Source of the DNA: an uncultured Pseudomonadota bacterium
GTDB lineage: Bacteria; Pseudomonadota; Gammaproteobacteria; Burkholderiales; CAIKXV01
Direction: 5' to 3'
NCBI GenBank assembly: GCA_903831455.1
Contig: CAIKXV010000133.1
Coordinates: 1-33,897 of the forward strand
DNA: 33,897 bases
Numbering within the stretch: position 1 is the first letter of the stretch; every line of letters starts with the position of its first letter. A program made the position numbers and the translations under genes. Shown here piece by piece: positions 15,550 through 23,852 of the stretch. The notes under the pieces were generated by a model. That model did no database searches. It saw only the letters and a program-made list of their open reading frames with translations, and was not told where the DNA came from.

Positions 15550-16479
15550 TCAGTCTGCGAGCCGGGCGCGCCATTCGCCGAGCGCGCCCAGCACGCCTTC
15601 CAGGCTGCGCAGGACCTCGACGCCGTCGCCGGGCGTACGCGCCCTCAGCATGCCGTCACCGCCCACCCAGAGGGAGATTTCCGGGGGCAGGAGGTCGCGC
15701 AGTTCACGCACGCTGGAGGTGGCCAGGCGCGCCGGGAACGCGGCACTGAAGGATAGCGCGACGATGTCCACGTCGTGCGCCAGGGCCGCTGCCACGATGT
15801 CGGTCGCAGGCGTCTCCACGCCCAGCGGCACGCAGTACACGCCTTCGAGGGTGAGCAGCGCCTCGACCATCAGCAGGCCCATGCCATGCTGCTCGGTCGG
15901 CAGGGTGGTGAGCAGCACTCGCGGCGAGTGTCCGCGCAGTTGCACGCTGGCGATCGCGTTGCGCATCAGGCTCTGCATCTGCTCGGTGTAGAGGTGCTCC
16001 TCGAATACCGCGATCTCGCCGCGCATCCAGGCGTTGCCCACGGCCCGGTTCAGCGGCACGGCCACCTCGACCACGAAGCGGCGAAGCCCGTCGCGCAGCA
16101 GGATCTGGGTGAGGGTCTGGCGCAGTTGCACCGAGTCGTGGGTGCGCACGAGCGCGAGCAGGGACTCGACCTCCGCGCTGTGGGTCGGGGTCTCGGCCTC
16201 CGCGCAGAGCGCCGTCAGGTCCTCGAGCGACTTGTGGATCACCTTGCTGGGTCGATGCCCCTGGTCGAGCAGCCGCTTGAGCAGGCGCAGCTTGTCGACC
16301 TGGTCGGACGGGTAGATGCGTTCGCCGTGCGCATCCCGGTAGGGCTGGGGGAAGCCGTAGCGGCGCTCCCAGACCCGCAGCGCGTCCTTCGACAGGCCGG
16401 TATCCCGCTCGACCGAACTGATGTTGACCGCCGGACGGTCGGTGGCGGCTTCCTCGCTGATCAGTTCTTCTTTGTTCAT
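15550..16479 (-). CDS. MerR-family cobalamin-binding photoreceptor regulator (CarH/LitR type)
   Basis: This 309-residue regulator has an N-terminal MerR winged helix (about 17-85; [27 protein letters not shown]), a helical-bundle domain (about 100-180) and a Rossmann-like B12-binding domain (about 186-305). The bundle contains W151-x9-E161-H162, the adenosylcobalamin-capping signature of CarH. H198 in TEQHGMG corresponds to the lower cobalt ligand of the E/DxHxxG motif. In the known family, the dark adenosylcobalamin-bound tetramer represses DNA and light breaks the Co-C bond and releases it. It is divergent from the nine-gene lipid operon, which is the expected target. The ATG has no visible ribosome site, so the message may be leaderless or weakly translated. 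Confidence 0.9.
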   Translation of the reverse strand: MNKEELISEEAATDRPAVNISSVERDTGLSKDALRVWERRYGFPQPYRDAHGERIYPSDQVDKLRLLKRLLDQGHRPSKVIHKSLEDLTALCAEAETPTHSAEVESLLALVRTHDSVQLRQTLTQILLRDGLRRFVVEVAVPLNRAVGNAWMRGEIAVFEEHLYTEQMQSLMRNAIASVQLRGHSPRVLLTTLPTEQHGMGLLMVEALLTLEGVYCVPLGVETPATDIVAAALAHDVDIVALSFSAAFPARLATSSVRELRDLLPPEISLWVGGDGMLRARTPGDGVEVLRSLEGVLGALGEWRARLAD

Positions 16480-16485
16480 GGTGTA

Positions 16486-16657
16486 TGTTGGACAAAATGG
16501 ACGCGGGAGTCGAAGCCTAGCTCTGAAGTCGGATAATGTCTAGGACAAAGTCTGGGCAGTCGAGCGTTCGAACCCGGCCCCGCTCGTCGCCACGCGAGGC
16601 AGTTGTCATTAAAAACTGACAATAGCCTCGGCGGCTTGCGTCACGTAAACTAGACAA
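16486..16657. promoter_or_regulatory. divergent control region with repeated TGTC/GACA sites, candidate CarH-type operators
   Basis: The 256-base gap between the regulator and the lipid operon has four related sites: TGTTGGACAA (16486), TGTCTAGGACAA (16537, an inverted repeat TGTC-N3-GACA), the TTGTCA-N8-TGACAA repeat (16603-16622) and CTAGACAA (16650). The CTAGACA word also occurs inverted inside the second site. The region is locally AT-rich against a very GC-rich background. A weak -35/-10 pair, TTGCGT (16637) and TATCCA (16660, spacer 17), could drive the plus-strand operon. That these are operators of the adjacent regulator is inferred from position and repetition. Confidence 0.5.
16603..16622. 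repeat. perfect 6-base inverted repeat TTGTCA-N8-TGACAA
   Basis: The left arm TTGTCA at 16603-16608 and the right arm TGACAA at 16617-16622 are exact reverse complements around an A/T-rich 8-base centre. It lies 114 bases before the GTG of the FAD oxidoreductase. The size fits a MerR-type or other dimer binding site. Confidence 0.6.
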
Positions 16658-16735
16658 TCTATCCATGCCGGCACGAGACGCCGGTCTCGCGCCGGCCGTT
16701 CGACGGCGCGTGCAGGCCGACCTCCGGGGGGATGC

Positions 16736-18070
16736 GTGCAACAGGCTTCTATCGCGGTGGTGGGCTCCGGGATCTCCGGACTGGCGGCGGCCTGGCTGCT
16801 GCGCCAGCGCTACGCAGTCACGCTGTACGAGGCGGCCGACTACGCGGGCGGCCATACCCACACGGTCGATGCGGAGGTCGACGGGCGGCCCATCGCGGTG
16901 GACACCGGGTTCCTCGTCTACAACGAGAGGACCTACCCGAACCTGATCGGCATGTTCAGCCACCTCGGCATCGAGGCGGCCGCCAGCGACATGTCGTTCA
17001 GTGTCCGCCTCGAGCAGGAAGACATCGAGTGGGCCGGCTCCTCGATCGCGACGGTGTTTGCCCAGAAGCGCAACCTGGTCCGCCCGGCATTCCTGCGCAT
17101 GCTGGCCGACATCCTGCGCTTCAACCGTGAGGCCCCGCGCTGGCTCGACCGTGAAGAGGATGCGGATGCGAGCCTCGGCGACTGCCTCGAGGCGGGCGGC
17201 TACTGCCGCAGCTTCCGCGACTGGTATCTGCTGCCGATGGCGGCGGCCATCTGGTCCTGCCCGATGCAGGCGATGCTGGACTTCCCCGCCCGCAGCTTCA
17301 TCCGCTTCTGCGTGAACCACGGCCTGCTGCAGATTGCCGGCCGCCCGCGCTGGATGACGGTGCGCGGGGGAGGGCGCGGGTACGTGCGCCGGCTGCTCGC
17401 CGATCTCCCCGACGTCCGCCTGGGAACCCCGGTCGCCCGCGTGCAGCGAACGGCCGACGGCGTCCAGGTGCACGCCCGCGACGGATCGGCGCAGCGCTTC
17501 GACCAGATCGTGCTGGCGGCCCACTCCGACCAGTGCCTGGGGATGCTGGGCGATGCCGACGAGCAGGAGCGCGCGGTGCTCGGGGCGATCGGCTACCAGC
17601 CCAACACCGCGTGGCTGCATACCGACGCGAGCTTCCTGCCCCGGAGGCCATCGGCCTGGTCGGCCTGGAACTACACCGGCGGTTTCGCTGCCGATGGCAA
17701 CCGTGCGGTGAGCGTCTCCTACCTGCTCAACCGCCTCCAACCCCTGCCGGTGCAATCGCCGGTCGTCGTCACCCTCAACCCTCACCGCGACATCGATCCG
17801 GGTCGTGTGATCGGTCGCTACGACTATGCGCATCCGCTGTTCGACGGCGGCGCGATCCGTGCGCAGTCGCGGCTGCCCTCGATCCAGGGACGGCGGCGAA
17901 CGTGGTTCTGCGGGGCATGGGCCGGTTACGGATTCCACGAGGACGGACTGCGCGCGGGCATGGGCGTGGCTGCGAGCCTCGGTGTCGTGGCGCCCTGGGC
18001 CGAAGGCCGGGGCACCACGGCCGCCGCCGGCGCGGCCCTGCCGGCGCCGCTGGCCGCTGCGCGGGCGTGA
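16736..18070 (+). CDS. NAD/FAD-binding amine-oxidase-like oxidoreductase (COG2907 type)
   Basis: This 444-residue flavoprotein has an N-terminal dinucleotide fold VVGSGISGLAAAWLL (residues 8-22), an AGGHTHTVD flavin loop, and a C-terminal FCGAWAGYGFHEDGLRAGM segment that closes over FAD. It resembles predicted NAD/FAD-binding proteins that are regularly encoded next to DUF1365 and cyclopropane synthase genes. A fatty-acyl desaturase or oxidase role would fit that context but is inference. The start is a GTG preceded by a G-rich ribosome site (16726-16732). It is the first gene of the operon, and its stop overlaps the next start as GTGA. Confidence 0.9.
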   Translation: MQQASIAVVGSGISGLAAAWLLRQRYAVTLYEAADYAGGHTHTVDAEVDGRPIAVDTGFLVYNERTYPNLIGMFSHLGIEAAASDMSFSVRLEQEDIEWAGSSIATVFAQKRNLVRPAFLRMLADILRFNREAPRWLDREEDADASLGDCLEAGGYCRSFRDWYLLPMAAAIWSCPMQAMLDFPARSFIRFCVNHGLLQIAGRPRWMTVRGGGRGYVRRLLADLPDVRLGTPVARVQRTADGVQVHARDGSAQRFDQIVLAAHSDQCLGMLGDADEQERAVLGAIGYQPNTAWLHTDASFLPRRPSAWSAWNYTGGFAADGNRAVSVSYLLNRLQPLPVQSPVVVTLNPHRDIDPGRVIGRYDYAHPLFDGGAIRAQSRLPSIQGRRRTWFCGAWAGYGFHEDGLRAGMGVAASLGVVAPWAEGRGTTAAAGAALPAPLAAARA

Positions 18071-18858
18071 GCACGCGCGTGTCCGGGCCTGCGTTGTGCG
18101 TCGGCCAGGTCCTGCACAGGCGTACCCTGCCCGTGGGCCACGCCTTTCGCTATCCGATGGGGTTCCTTCGCCTGCCGGTGTCCTGGGTCGATGCCCAGGC
18201 GGGATCCGGCGCGCGCGGCCTGCGGGGCCTGTCCGTGGACGCGCCCGGGTTGTTCAGCCTCTGGCGGCGCGATCACGGGCCCCGCGACGGATCGGCGCTC
18301 GAACCCTGGGCACGCGGGCTGCTTTCCCGCCACGGCCTCGACTGCGCCGACGGGGAGATCACGCTCTACACCCTCCCGCGTGCGCTCGGGCACGTGTTCA
18401 ACCCGGTGAGTTTCTGGACTTGCCACGACCGGGCAGGGCGGCTTCGCGCGGTCATCTGCGAGGTGAGCAACACGTTCGGCGAACGCCACAACTACCTCGC
18501 GGCACGACCCGATGCGGGGCCGATCGCCAGCGGCGAGGACCTGCGCGCGCGCAAGGTCTTCCACGTCTCGCCCTTCTTTCCGGTCGACGGCGAATACCGT
18601 TTCCGCTTCCACGAGACGTCCGAACGCTGCCTGTTCCGCGTCGACTACCTGCGGGGCGGCGCGCTCGCGCTGGCGACCGCGCTCTCCGCCCAGGCACGCC
18701 CGGCCTCGCGAATGTCGATGCTGCGGGCGTTCGTTCGGCTGCCCTGGATGGCGGCGGCCGTGCTGGGGCGCATACACCTGCATGCGCTGCGGCTGTGGTG
18801 GAAGGGGGTTCCGTTCCACCGCAAGCCGGAGCCGCCGGCCGAAGGCACGACACGCTGA
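18067..18858 (+). CDS. DUF1365 family protein
   Basis: This 263-residue protein has the DUF1365 hallmarks: HRRTLPVGHAFRYPMGF near the N-terminus, LPRALGHVFNPVSFW, CEVSNTFGERHNY and ARKVFHVSPFFPVDGEYRF. The family almost always accompanies a COG2907 flavoprotein and a Cfa-type methyltransferase, and its biochemical role is not established. The conserved His and Asn residues in these motifs suggest an enzyme. The GTG start overlaps the upstream stop by 4 bases; no other in-frame start fits the conserved N-terminus. Confidence 0.9.
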   Translation: MSTRVSGPALCVGQVLHRRTLPVGHAFRYPMGFLRLPVSWVDAQAGSGARGLRGLSVDAPGLFSLWRRDHGPRDGSALEPWARGLLSRHGLDCADGEITLYTLPRALGHVFNPVSFWTCHDRAGRLRAVICEVSNTFGERHNYLAARPDAGPIASGEDLRARKVFHVSPFFPVDGEYRFRFHETSERCLFRVDYLRGGALALATALSAQARPASRMSMLRAFVRLPWMAAAVLGRIHLHALRLWWKGVPFHRKPEPPAEGTTR

Positions 18859-18898
18859 GCGCCGGGGCGCCGGCATCGAAAGACGAGGAGATCGGAAG

Positions 18899-20131
18899 AT
18901 GAGCGAGGTCACCGCGGGACGCATCACACGGGAGCCGCCGGCGCGCTCGGGCGCGGCGATGCCCGCAGCGGGGCGGGCACTGCTGCGTCTGCTCGAGCAG
19001 GTACACCACGGGCGCCTCGAAGTCGTCACGCCTGCGGGCGATCGGCTGCTGTTCGGCAACGCGCCCGGACCGGAGGCACGGCTCACGCTGCGCGACTGGT
19101 CGGCTGCCGCGGCGATCCTGCGCACCGGTGACATCGGGCTGGGCGAGTCCTACATCGACGGCCTGTGCGACATCGACCGGCCCGCCGACCTTCTGGGCAT
19201 CGCAATCCTGAACGCCCCGCTGATCGAGCGCGCGTTCTACGGGCAGTGGATGCCAGTGCTCTGGCAGCGGGTGCGGCACCTGCTGAGAGCCAACACCCGC
19301 GCGGGCAGTCGCCGCAACATCCTCGCGCACTACGACCTCGGCAATGACTTCTACCGCCTGTGGCTCGATCCGACGATGACCTACTCGTCGGCCTGGTTCG
19401 GCGGTGACCTTTCGCAGTCGCTGGAGGCCGCGCAGCAGGCGAAGTACGCGCGCATCCTCGACAGCCTCCAGGTCGCTCCCGGGCAGCGCGTGCTCGAGAT
19501 CGGGTGCGGCTGGGGCGGCTTCGCCGAAGCCGCTGCCCGGCGCGGGGTGCGTGTCCACGGCATCACGATCTCGCGTGCGCAGCTCGGGTTCGCGCAGGCG
19601 CGGATCGAGCGAGCGGGACTGGCGGATCGGGTGCAACTGTCGTTCATCGACTACCGCGACGTGACGGGCGCCTACGACCACGTGGTGTCGATCGAGATGT
19701 TCGAGGCGGTGGGCGAACGCTACTGGCCGGCGTACTTCGGCACGATCCACGATCGACTGGCACCGGGCGGGCGGGCGCTCATCCAGGCGATCACGATCGA
19801 CCGCGAGGCCTGGCCGCGCTATCGGCGCGGAACGGACTTCATCCAGCGCCATGTCTTCCCGGGCGGCATGCTGGCCCCGGTCGACGTGTTCCTCGATCGT
19901 GCGCGCGAGGCCGGGCTCGCCTCTGCCGGGCACTGCGCATTCGGACTCGACTACGCCGAGACGCTGCGGCGCTGGCAGGTCGCCTTCGCCGACGCGGAGG
20001 CGCAGGTGCGGGCGCTGGGCTTCGACGAGCGTTTCCTCAGGCTGTGGCGCTTCTATCTCGCCTACTGCGAGGCGGGCTTCGCGCACGGTCGCACGGACGT
20101 CGTGCACTTCGAACTGGAGAGGCCCCGGTGA
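18899..20131 (+). CDS. cyclopropane-fatty-acyl-phospholipid synthase family methyltransferase
   Basis: This 410-residue protein of the Cfa family transfers a methyl group from S-adenosylmethionine to the double bond of a membrane acyl chain. The N-terminal lipid-binding domain covers about residues 25-130. The catalytic domain has HYDLGNDFY (144-152), the SAM loop VLEIGCGWGG (198-207), SIEMFEAVGERYW (264-276) and FIQRHVFPGGML. The Cys of the E. coli YSCAYW motif (C139) is replaced by Ser164 (YSSAWF), so the product may be a methylated chain rather than a cyclopropane. The ATG at 18899 has AGGAG 8 bases before it. It should not simply be called Cfa without product data. Confidence 0.9.
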   Translation: MSEVTAGRITREPPARSGAAMPAAGRALLRLLEQVHHGRLEVVTPAGDRLLFGNAPGPEARLTLRDWSAAAAILRTGDIGLGESYIDGLCDIDRPADLLGIAILNAPLIERAFYGQWMPVLWQRVRHLLRANTRAGSRRNILAHYDLGNDFYRLWLDPTMTYSSAWFGGDLSQSLEAAQQAKYARILDSLQVAPGQRVLEIGCGWGGFAEAAARRGVRVHGITISRAQLGFAQARIERAGLADRVQLSFIDYRDVTGAYDHVVSIEMFEAVGERYWPAYFGTIHDRLAPGGRALIQAITIDREAWPRYRRGTDFIQRHVFPGGMLAPVDVFLDRAREAGLASAGHCAFGLDYAETLRRWQVAFADAEAQVRALGFDERFLRLWRFYLAYCEAGFAHGRTDVVHFELERPR

Positions 20132-20697
20132 GCCTGCGCGGTACACCACCCCATCCCGCGCGCAGGCGGGCGCTGGCGGCACCGCTGGCCTGGGCCACGT
20201 TGCCGGCCGCCTGGGCGGCTGCACCGGCGCAGCAGTCGCTGCCCCCGGCCGTGGTGGCGGCCACCGGCGAGTTGCGCCGCCTGGGCAGCGGCACCATGCG
20301 CTGGTTCGGGCTGCATGTCTACGATGCCGCGCTGTGGGTGCGCGGCACGCGATGGGTTGCCGAAGAACCGTTCGCGCTCGACATCGTCTACGCGCGCGAC
20401 ATCGCCGGTCGCGCACTGGCCGAGAGCAGCCTGACCGAGATTCGCCGCGTCGGCCAGGAGGATCCGGCACGTTCGGCGCGCTGGCTGGAGACCCTGCAGA
20501 AACTGTTCCCCGACGTCAGTCGGGGCGACCGGCTGATCGGTGCCCAGCCGCGCCCGGGCGTGGCGAGCTTCTGGCTTGGCGACCGGCCCCTGGGCAGCGT
20601 CGAGGACCCCGGATTGACGCGCGCATTCTTCGCGATCTGGCTCGACCCGAAGACCCGCGAGCCACAACTGCGCCAGCGACTGCTGGGCCCGGCCTGA
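20128..20697 (+). CDS. chalcone isomerase-like exported protein
   Basis: This 189-residue protein has an Arg-rich n-region and signal peptide (cleavage near residue 30-34, AWAAAPAQ). The mature domain resembles the bacterial chalcone-isomerase-like family: GSGTMRWFGLHVYDAALWVRG, the ALDIVYARDIAGRALAESS strand-helix and the C-terminal LTRAFFAIWLDPKT. Bacterial members lack proven isomerase activity, and eukaryotic relatives bind fatty acids. A periplasmic lipid-binding role would fit this operon but is inference. The GTG start overlaps the methyltransferase stop and has GGAGAGG 5 bases upstream. Confidence 0.85.
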   Translation: MSLRGTPPHPARRRALAAPLAWATLPAAWAAAPAQQSLPPAVVAATGELRRLGSGTMRWFGLHVYDAALWVRGTRWVAEEPFALDIVYARDIAGRALAESSLTEIRRVGQEDPARSARWLETLQKLFPDVSRGDRLIGAQPRPGVASFWLGDRPLGSVEDPGLTRAFFAIWLDPKTREPQLRQRLLGPA

Positions 20698-20706
20698 GCC
20701 CGCGCC

Positions 20707-21981
20707 GTGCAGTCCGGGATCGCCGCGCGCCCGATCGCGCCTCGCGAACTCGCGGCCTACAGCCTGTTCGCGCTGCCGCTGCTGATGACGGCGCTGCCGA
20801 TCAACCTGCTGCTGCCGGAGCACTACCACGCGACGACCGGCCTGTCGCTCACCGTGATCGGCCTCGCGCTGCTGGCCTGTCGCCTCGTCGATGCGGTCGC
20901 CGACCCGCTGTTCGGCGCATGGATCGACCGGCAGAAGCCGCGCGGCTCGTACATGGTTCCGATCGTGCTCGCGCTGCCACTGCTCGCGATCGGGCTGCCG
21001 CTGCTGCTGATCGTGCCGTCGCGCCTCGGCGACGTGCTCACCACCGCGTGGCTGCTGGTCACCCTGGTTACCACCTATCTCGGCTACTCGCTGGCCATCG
21101 TCGCCTATCAGGCATGGGGATCCGAACTCGCGCACGATGACGCAGGCCGTGCTCGGGTGACCGGCGCCCGCGAGGCGGTCGGTCTCGTGGGAGTGCTGGT
21201 CGGCGCGGTGCTGCCGTCGCTGCTGGGCATGGCGGCGCTGGCGGTCCTGTTCGTGCCGCTGCTCGGGTGTGCGGCCTGGGTTCTCTCACGCGGCACCCCG
21301 CGGCCGCCGCCGGCCGCCGCGGCGGCGACGACCGGCAGCCCCTACGCGGAGTTTCTGGTGCCGCTGGGCACCGCACGCCTGCGCTGGTTGCTGGCGGTAT
21401 TCGCGCTGAACGCGATCGCACCCTCGATCACCGCCACCGTCTTTCCCTTCTTCGTGGCCGACCGGCTCGGCCTCGCGACCTGGGCCCCGGCCTTCCTGGT
21501 CCTGTATTTCATGGCAGGGGCCTGCAGCATGCCGCTATGGGTACGCCTCGCCCGGCGCCACAGCCTGCACGGCGTCTGGCTCTGCGGCATGGTCGCGGCG
21601 GTCGTGGCCTTCGTCTGGGCCTGGGGCCTGGGGCCCGGAGCCCTCTGGCCTTTCGCAGCCATCTGCGTCCTGTCGGGGCTCGCGTTTGGGGCGGATCTCG
21701 CCCTGCCGCCCGCGTTGCTCGCGCGCGTGATCGATGCCAACGGCCACGCGGGTTGCCGCGAGGGCGCGTACTTCGGGCTCTGGAACTTCGTCAACAAGCT
21801 CACGCTGGCCGTCGCCGGCGGGATCGCCCTGCCGCTGCTCGAGGCGATCGGCTACGTGCGTGGGTCACAGGCCGACGAGGCCCTCGCCGCGCTGGCCTTC
21901 ACCTATGCTCTGCTTCCCTGCGCGCTCAAGCTCGTCGCGGCTGCCCTGCTCTACGTGGCCTGGCGACGCGAGCGGTTCTGA
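20707..21981 (+). CDS. GPH/MelB-like MFS transporter
   Basis: This 424-residue membrane protein has about twelve hydrophobic helices. The first half carries the GPH-family cation signature D62-x3-D66-P67 to D74 (RLVDAVADPLFGAWIDR), as in the melibiose carrier, and the second half has a related FVNKLTLAVAGG segment. Homologues in such lipid-modification clusters are annotated only as MFS proteins; a lipid or lysolipid cargo, as in Mfsd2a, is conceivable but unproven. The GTG start lies 9 bases after the previous stop. Confidence 0.88.
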   Translation: MQSGIAARPIAPRELAAYSLFALPLLMTALPINLLLPEHYHATTGLSLTVIGLALLACRLVDAVADPLFGAWIDRQKPRGSYMVPIVLALPLLAIGLPLLLIVPSRLGDVLTTAWLLVTLVTTYLGYSLAIVAYQAWGSELAHDDAGRARVTGAREAVGLVGVLVGAVLPSLLGMAALAVLFVPLLGCAAWVLSRGTPRPPPAAAAATTGSPYAEFLVPLGTARLRWLLAVFALNAIAPSITATVFPFFVADRLGLATWAPAFLVLYFMAGACSMPLWVRLARRHSLHGVWLCGMVAAVVAFVWAWGLGPGALWPFAAICVLSGLAFGADLALPPALLARVIDANGHAGCREGAYFGLWNFVNKLTLAVAGGIALPLLEAIGYVRGSQADEALAALAFTYALLPCALKLVAAALLYVAWRRERF

Positions 21982-22007
21982 GCGCACGCGTCTGCGGAGG
22001 CCACCCC

Positions 22008-22595
22008 ATGGCAACCCCCTACCGTCCGACCCACCCCTGGTCGGCCTTCCTGCACCTGCTCGCGCGCCTGCGGATGACCCTGGTGGCGGTCGCGGTCGGA
22101 CTACTCCCGCTCGCGGGCTGCTCCTCCATCGAGCCCCAGGTCTATTCGGCCGAGAAACCCGTCCTCGACCTGCAGCGCTACTTCAACGGCACCCTGGTCG
22201 GCCACGGGATGTTCCAGAGCCGCTCGGGCAAGGTGGAGCGCCGATTCGTCGTCACCATCGATGCGAAGTGGGAAGGCAACGTCGGCACGCTCGACGAGCG
22301 CTTCGAGTGGTCGGACGGCGAGCGCCAGCGCCGAGTCTGGACGATCCGCAAGGTGGACGCGAACACCTACACCGGCACCGCCGATGACGTGGTCGGCGAG
22401 GCCCGCGGACAGGCGCATGGCAACGCGCTCAACTGGCAATACACGCTGGCCCTGCCGGTGTCGGGCCGCACCTGGCACGTGCAGTTCGACGACTGGATGT
22501 ATCTGATCGACGAGCGCGTGATGCTCAACACCGCCGTGATGAGCAAGTGGGGCGTACGCCTGGGACAGGTCACGCTGAGTTTCGAGCGTCGCTGA
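22008..22595 (+). CDS. DUF3833 family lipoprotein
   Basis: This 195-residue protein has a lipobox PLAGC (acylated Cys38) after a hydrophobic leader. The mature domain shows DUF3833 landmarks: LDLQRYFNGTLVGHGMFQSRSGKVERRF, FEWSDGERQRRVWTI, YTGTADDVVGEARGQAHGNALNW and the C-terminal DDWMYLIDERVMLNTAVMSKWG. The fold may be lipocalin-like. The ATG at 22008 has a GCGGAGG site and is preferred, although an internal ATG at 22074 would give a shorter signal. It is probably anchored to the inner face of the outer membrane. Function is unknown; it always seems to travel with cfa and DUF1365. Confidence 0.88.
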   Translation: MATPYRPTHPWSAFLHLLARLRMTLVAVAVGLLPLAGCSSIEPQVYSAEKPVLDLQRYFNGTLVGHGMFQSRSGKVERRFVVTIDAKWEGNVGTLDERFEWSDGERQRRVWTIRKVDANTYTGTADDVVGEARGQAHGNALNWQYTLALPVSGRTWHVQFDDWMYLIDERVMLNTAVMSKWGVRLGQVTLSFERR

Positions 22596-22597
22596 CC

Positions 22598-23071
22598 GTG
22601 CGCGCGCTGCCCGCCTCGGTACTGTGGCCGGCCTGTGCCGGGGTACTGCCCTTCGCGGCGCTGACCCTCGGGCTGTGGGTGCTGCCGCCCGGTTGGCGTC
22701 CGGCCGCAGGCGAGGCGCTGCTGGGCTACGGCGCGGTGATCCTGAGTTTCGTCGGGGCCCTGCACTGGGGGCATGCGCTGCTTCGTCGCGACGAGGCGCT
22801 GCGGGCCGGCCAGGCGGCGCCGGTCGCCGCCGATCGCGCCTTCCTCTTCTCCGTGTGCCCGGCGCTGGCGGGCTGGACGGCGTTGCAGCTGCCGTTCGTC
22901 CCTGCCCTCGGCCTCCTCGGCGCGGGATTCATCGGGCAGCTGATGGTCGATGTCCATCTTGCCCGGGCGCTCTCGCTACCCGAGGCGTTCCTGCCCTTCC
23001 GGCTGCGGGTGACCGCGGCCGTGCTCCTGTGCCTGCTGGCGGCCTCGGCCGCCTCGGCGCTGGCCACCTGA
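22598..23071 (+). CDS. DUF3429 integral membrane protein
   Basis: This 157-residue, very hydrophobic protein has about four or five membrane helices (starting near residues 5, 35, 75, 95 and 130). The GYGAVILSFVGALHWGHAL segment is characteristic of DUF3429. The start is the GTG at 22598, two bases after the DUF3833 stop. No catalytic motif is visible beyond a conserved His-Trp-Gly-His, and the function is unknown. Its place between lipoprotein and SDR genes suggests a membrane-bound part of the same pathway. Confidence 0.82.
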   Translation: MRALPASVLWPACAGVLPFAALTLGLWVLPPGWRPAAGEALLGYGAVILSFVGALHWGHALLRRDEALRAGQAAPVAADRAFLFSVCPALAGWTALQLPFVPALGLLGAGFIGQLMVDVHLARALSLPEAFLPFRLRVTAAVLLCLLAASAASALAT

Positions 23072-23078
23072 GGTCGTG

Positions 23079-23852
23079 ATGCTCAATCCGCGCATCGGCG
23101 AATGGAAGGGACGCCGCGTCTGGATCATCGGCGCGAGCAGCGGGATCGGCCGCTCGCTCGCCGAGGCCCTGGTGGCTCGCGGCGCGCGCGTGGCGGTATC
23201 GGCGCGCAACGCGGAGGCGCTGCACGAACTGGCGGCCCAGCGTCCCTCGCACGTGCTCGCGTTGCCGCTCGACGCCTGCAGCGGCGAGCAGTTGCGCGAG
23301 GGGTTGCGCGAGCTGGTCGAGGCGTGGGGCGGCGTCGACCTCGCCGTGCTGATGCAGGGCACCCATGAACCGATGCGCGCGTGGGACATCGACGCCGCCA
23401 TCGCGCGCCGACTGCTGCAGGTCAACGTCGAATCCGTGTTCGAATCGCTTGCGGTGCTGGTGCCGCAACTGATGGCGCAGGGCAGTGGCGGCATCGCGTT
23501 GTGTTCATCGGTCGCGGGCTATCGCGGCCTTCCGACCAGCCTCGTCTACGGGCCTACCAAGGCTGCCCTCATCAACCTGGCCGAGACGCTCTGGCTCGAC
23601 CTGTCCTCGCGCGGCCTGGGCGTCTGGCTGATCAATCCCGGGTTCGTACGGACCCCGCTCACCGATCGCAACGAGTTCCGCATGCCCGCCCTGATCAGTG
23701 CCGAGGAGGCCGCGCGCCACATCCTCGACGGGTTCGCCTCCGGACGATTCGAGATCCACTTCCCCAAGCGCTTCACGCGCTGGCTGCGAGTGCTGCGCCT
23801 GTTGCCCTACGGGCTGTACTTTCGCCTCGTTCGACGGGCGACCGGCCTGTGA
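23079..23852 (+). CDS. short-chain dehydrogenase/reductase
   Basis: This 257-residue classical SDR has the cofactor motif GASSGIGRS (residues 18-26), S143/S144 plus Y157-x3-K161 as the catalytic residues, and N116 in the active site. The usual NNAG structural motif is replaced by LMQGTHEP, a known deviation in some clades. The Arg residues after the glycine motif (SARN) favour NADP(H). The C-terminal RFTRWLRVLRLLPYGLYFRLVRR is basic and amphipathic, suggesting membrane association. The ATG at 23079 is preferred over a GTG at 23076 because GAGG lies 5 bases upstream. Confidence 0.9.
   Translation: MLNPRIGEWKGRRVWIIGASSGIGRSLAEALVARGARVAVSARNAEALHELAAQRPSHVLALPLDACSGEQLREGLRELVEAWGGVDLAVLMQGTHEPMRAWDIDAAIARRLLQVNVESVFESLAVLVPQLMAQGSGGIALCSSVAGYRGLPTSLVYGPTKAALINLAETLWLDLSSRGLGVWLINPGFVRTPLTDRNEFRMPALISAEEAARHILDGFASGRFEIHFPKRFTRWLRVLRLLPYGLYFRLVRRATGL

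Noticed and set aside
16480-16735. Cobalamin riboswitch upstream of the B12-linked genes
   Set aside because: No B12-box-like conserved core or room for the full riboswitch fold is visible. Control is better explained by protein operators.
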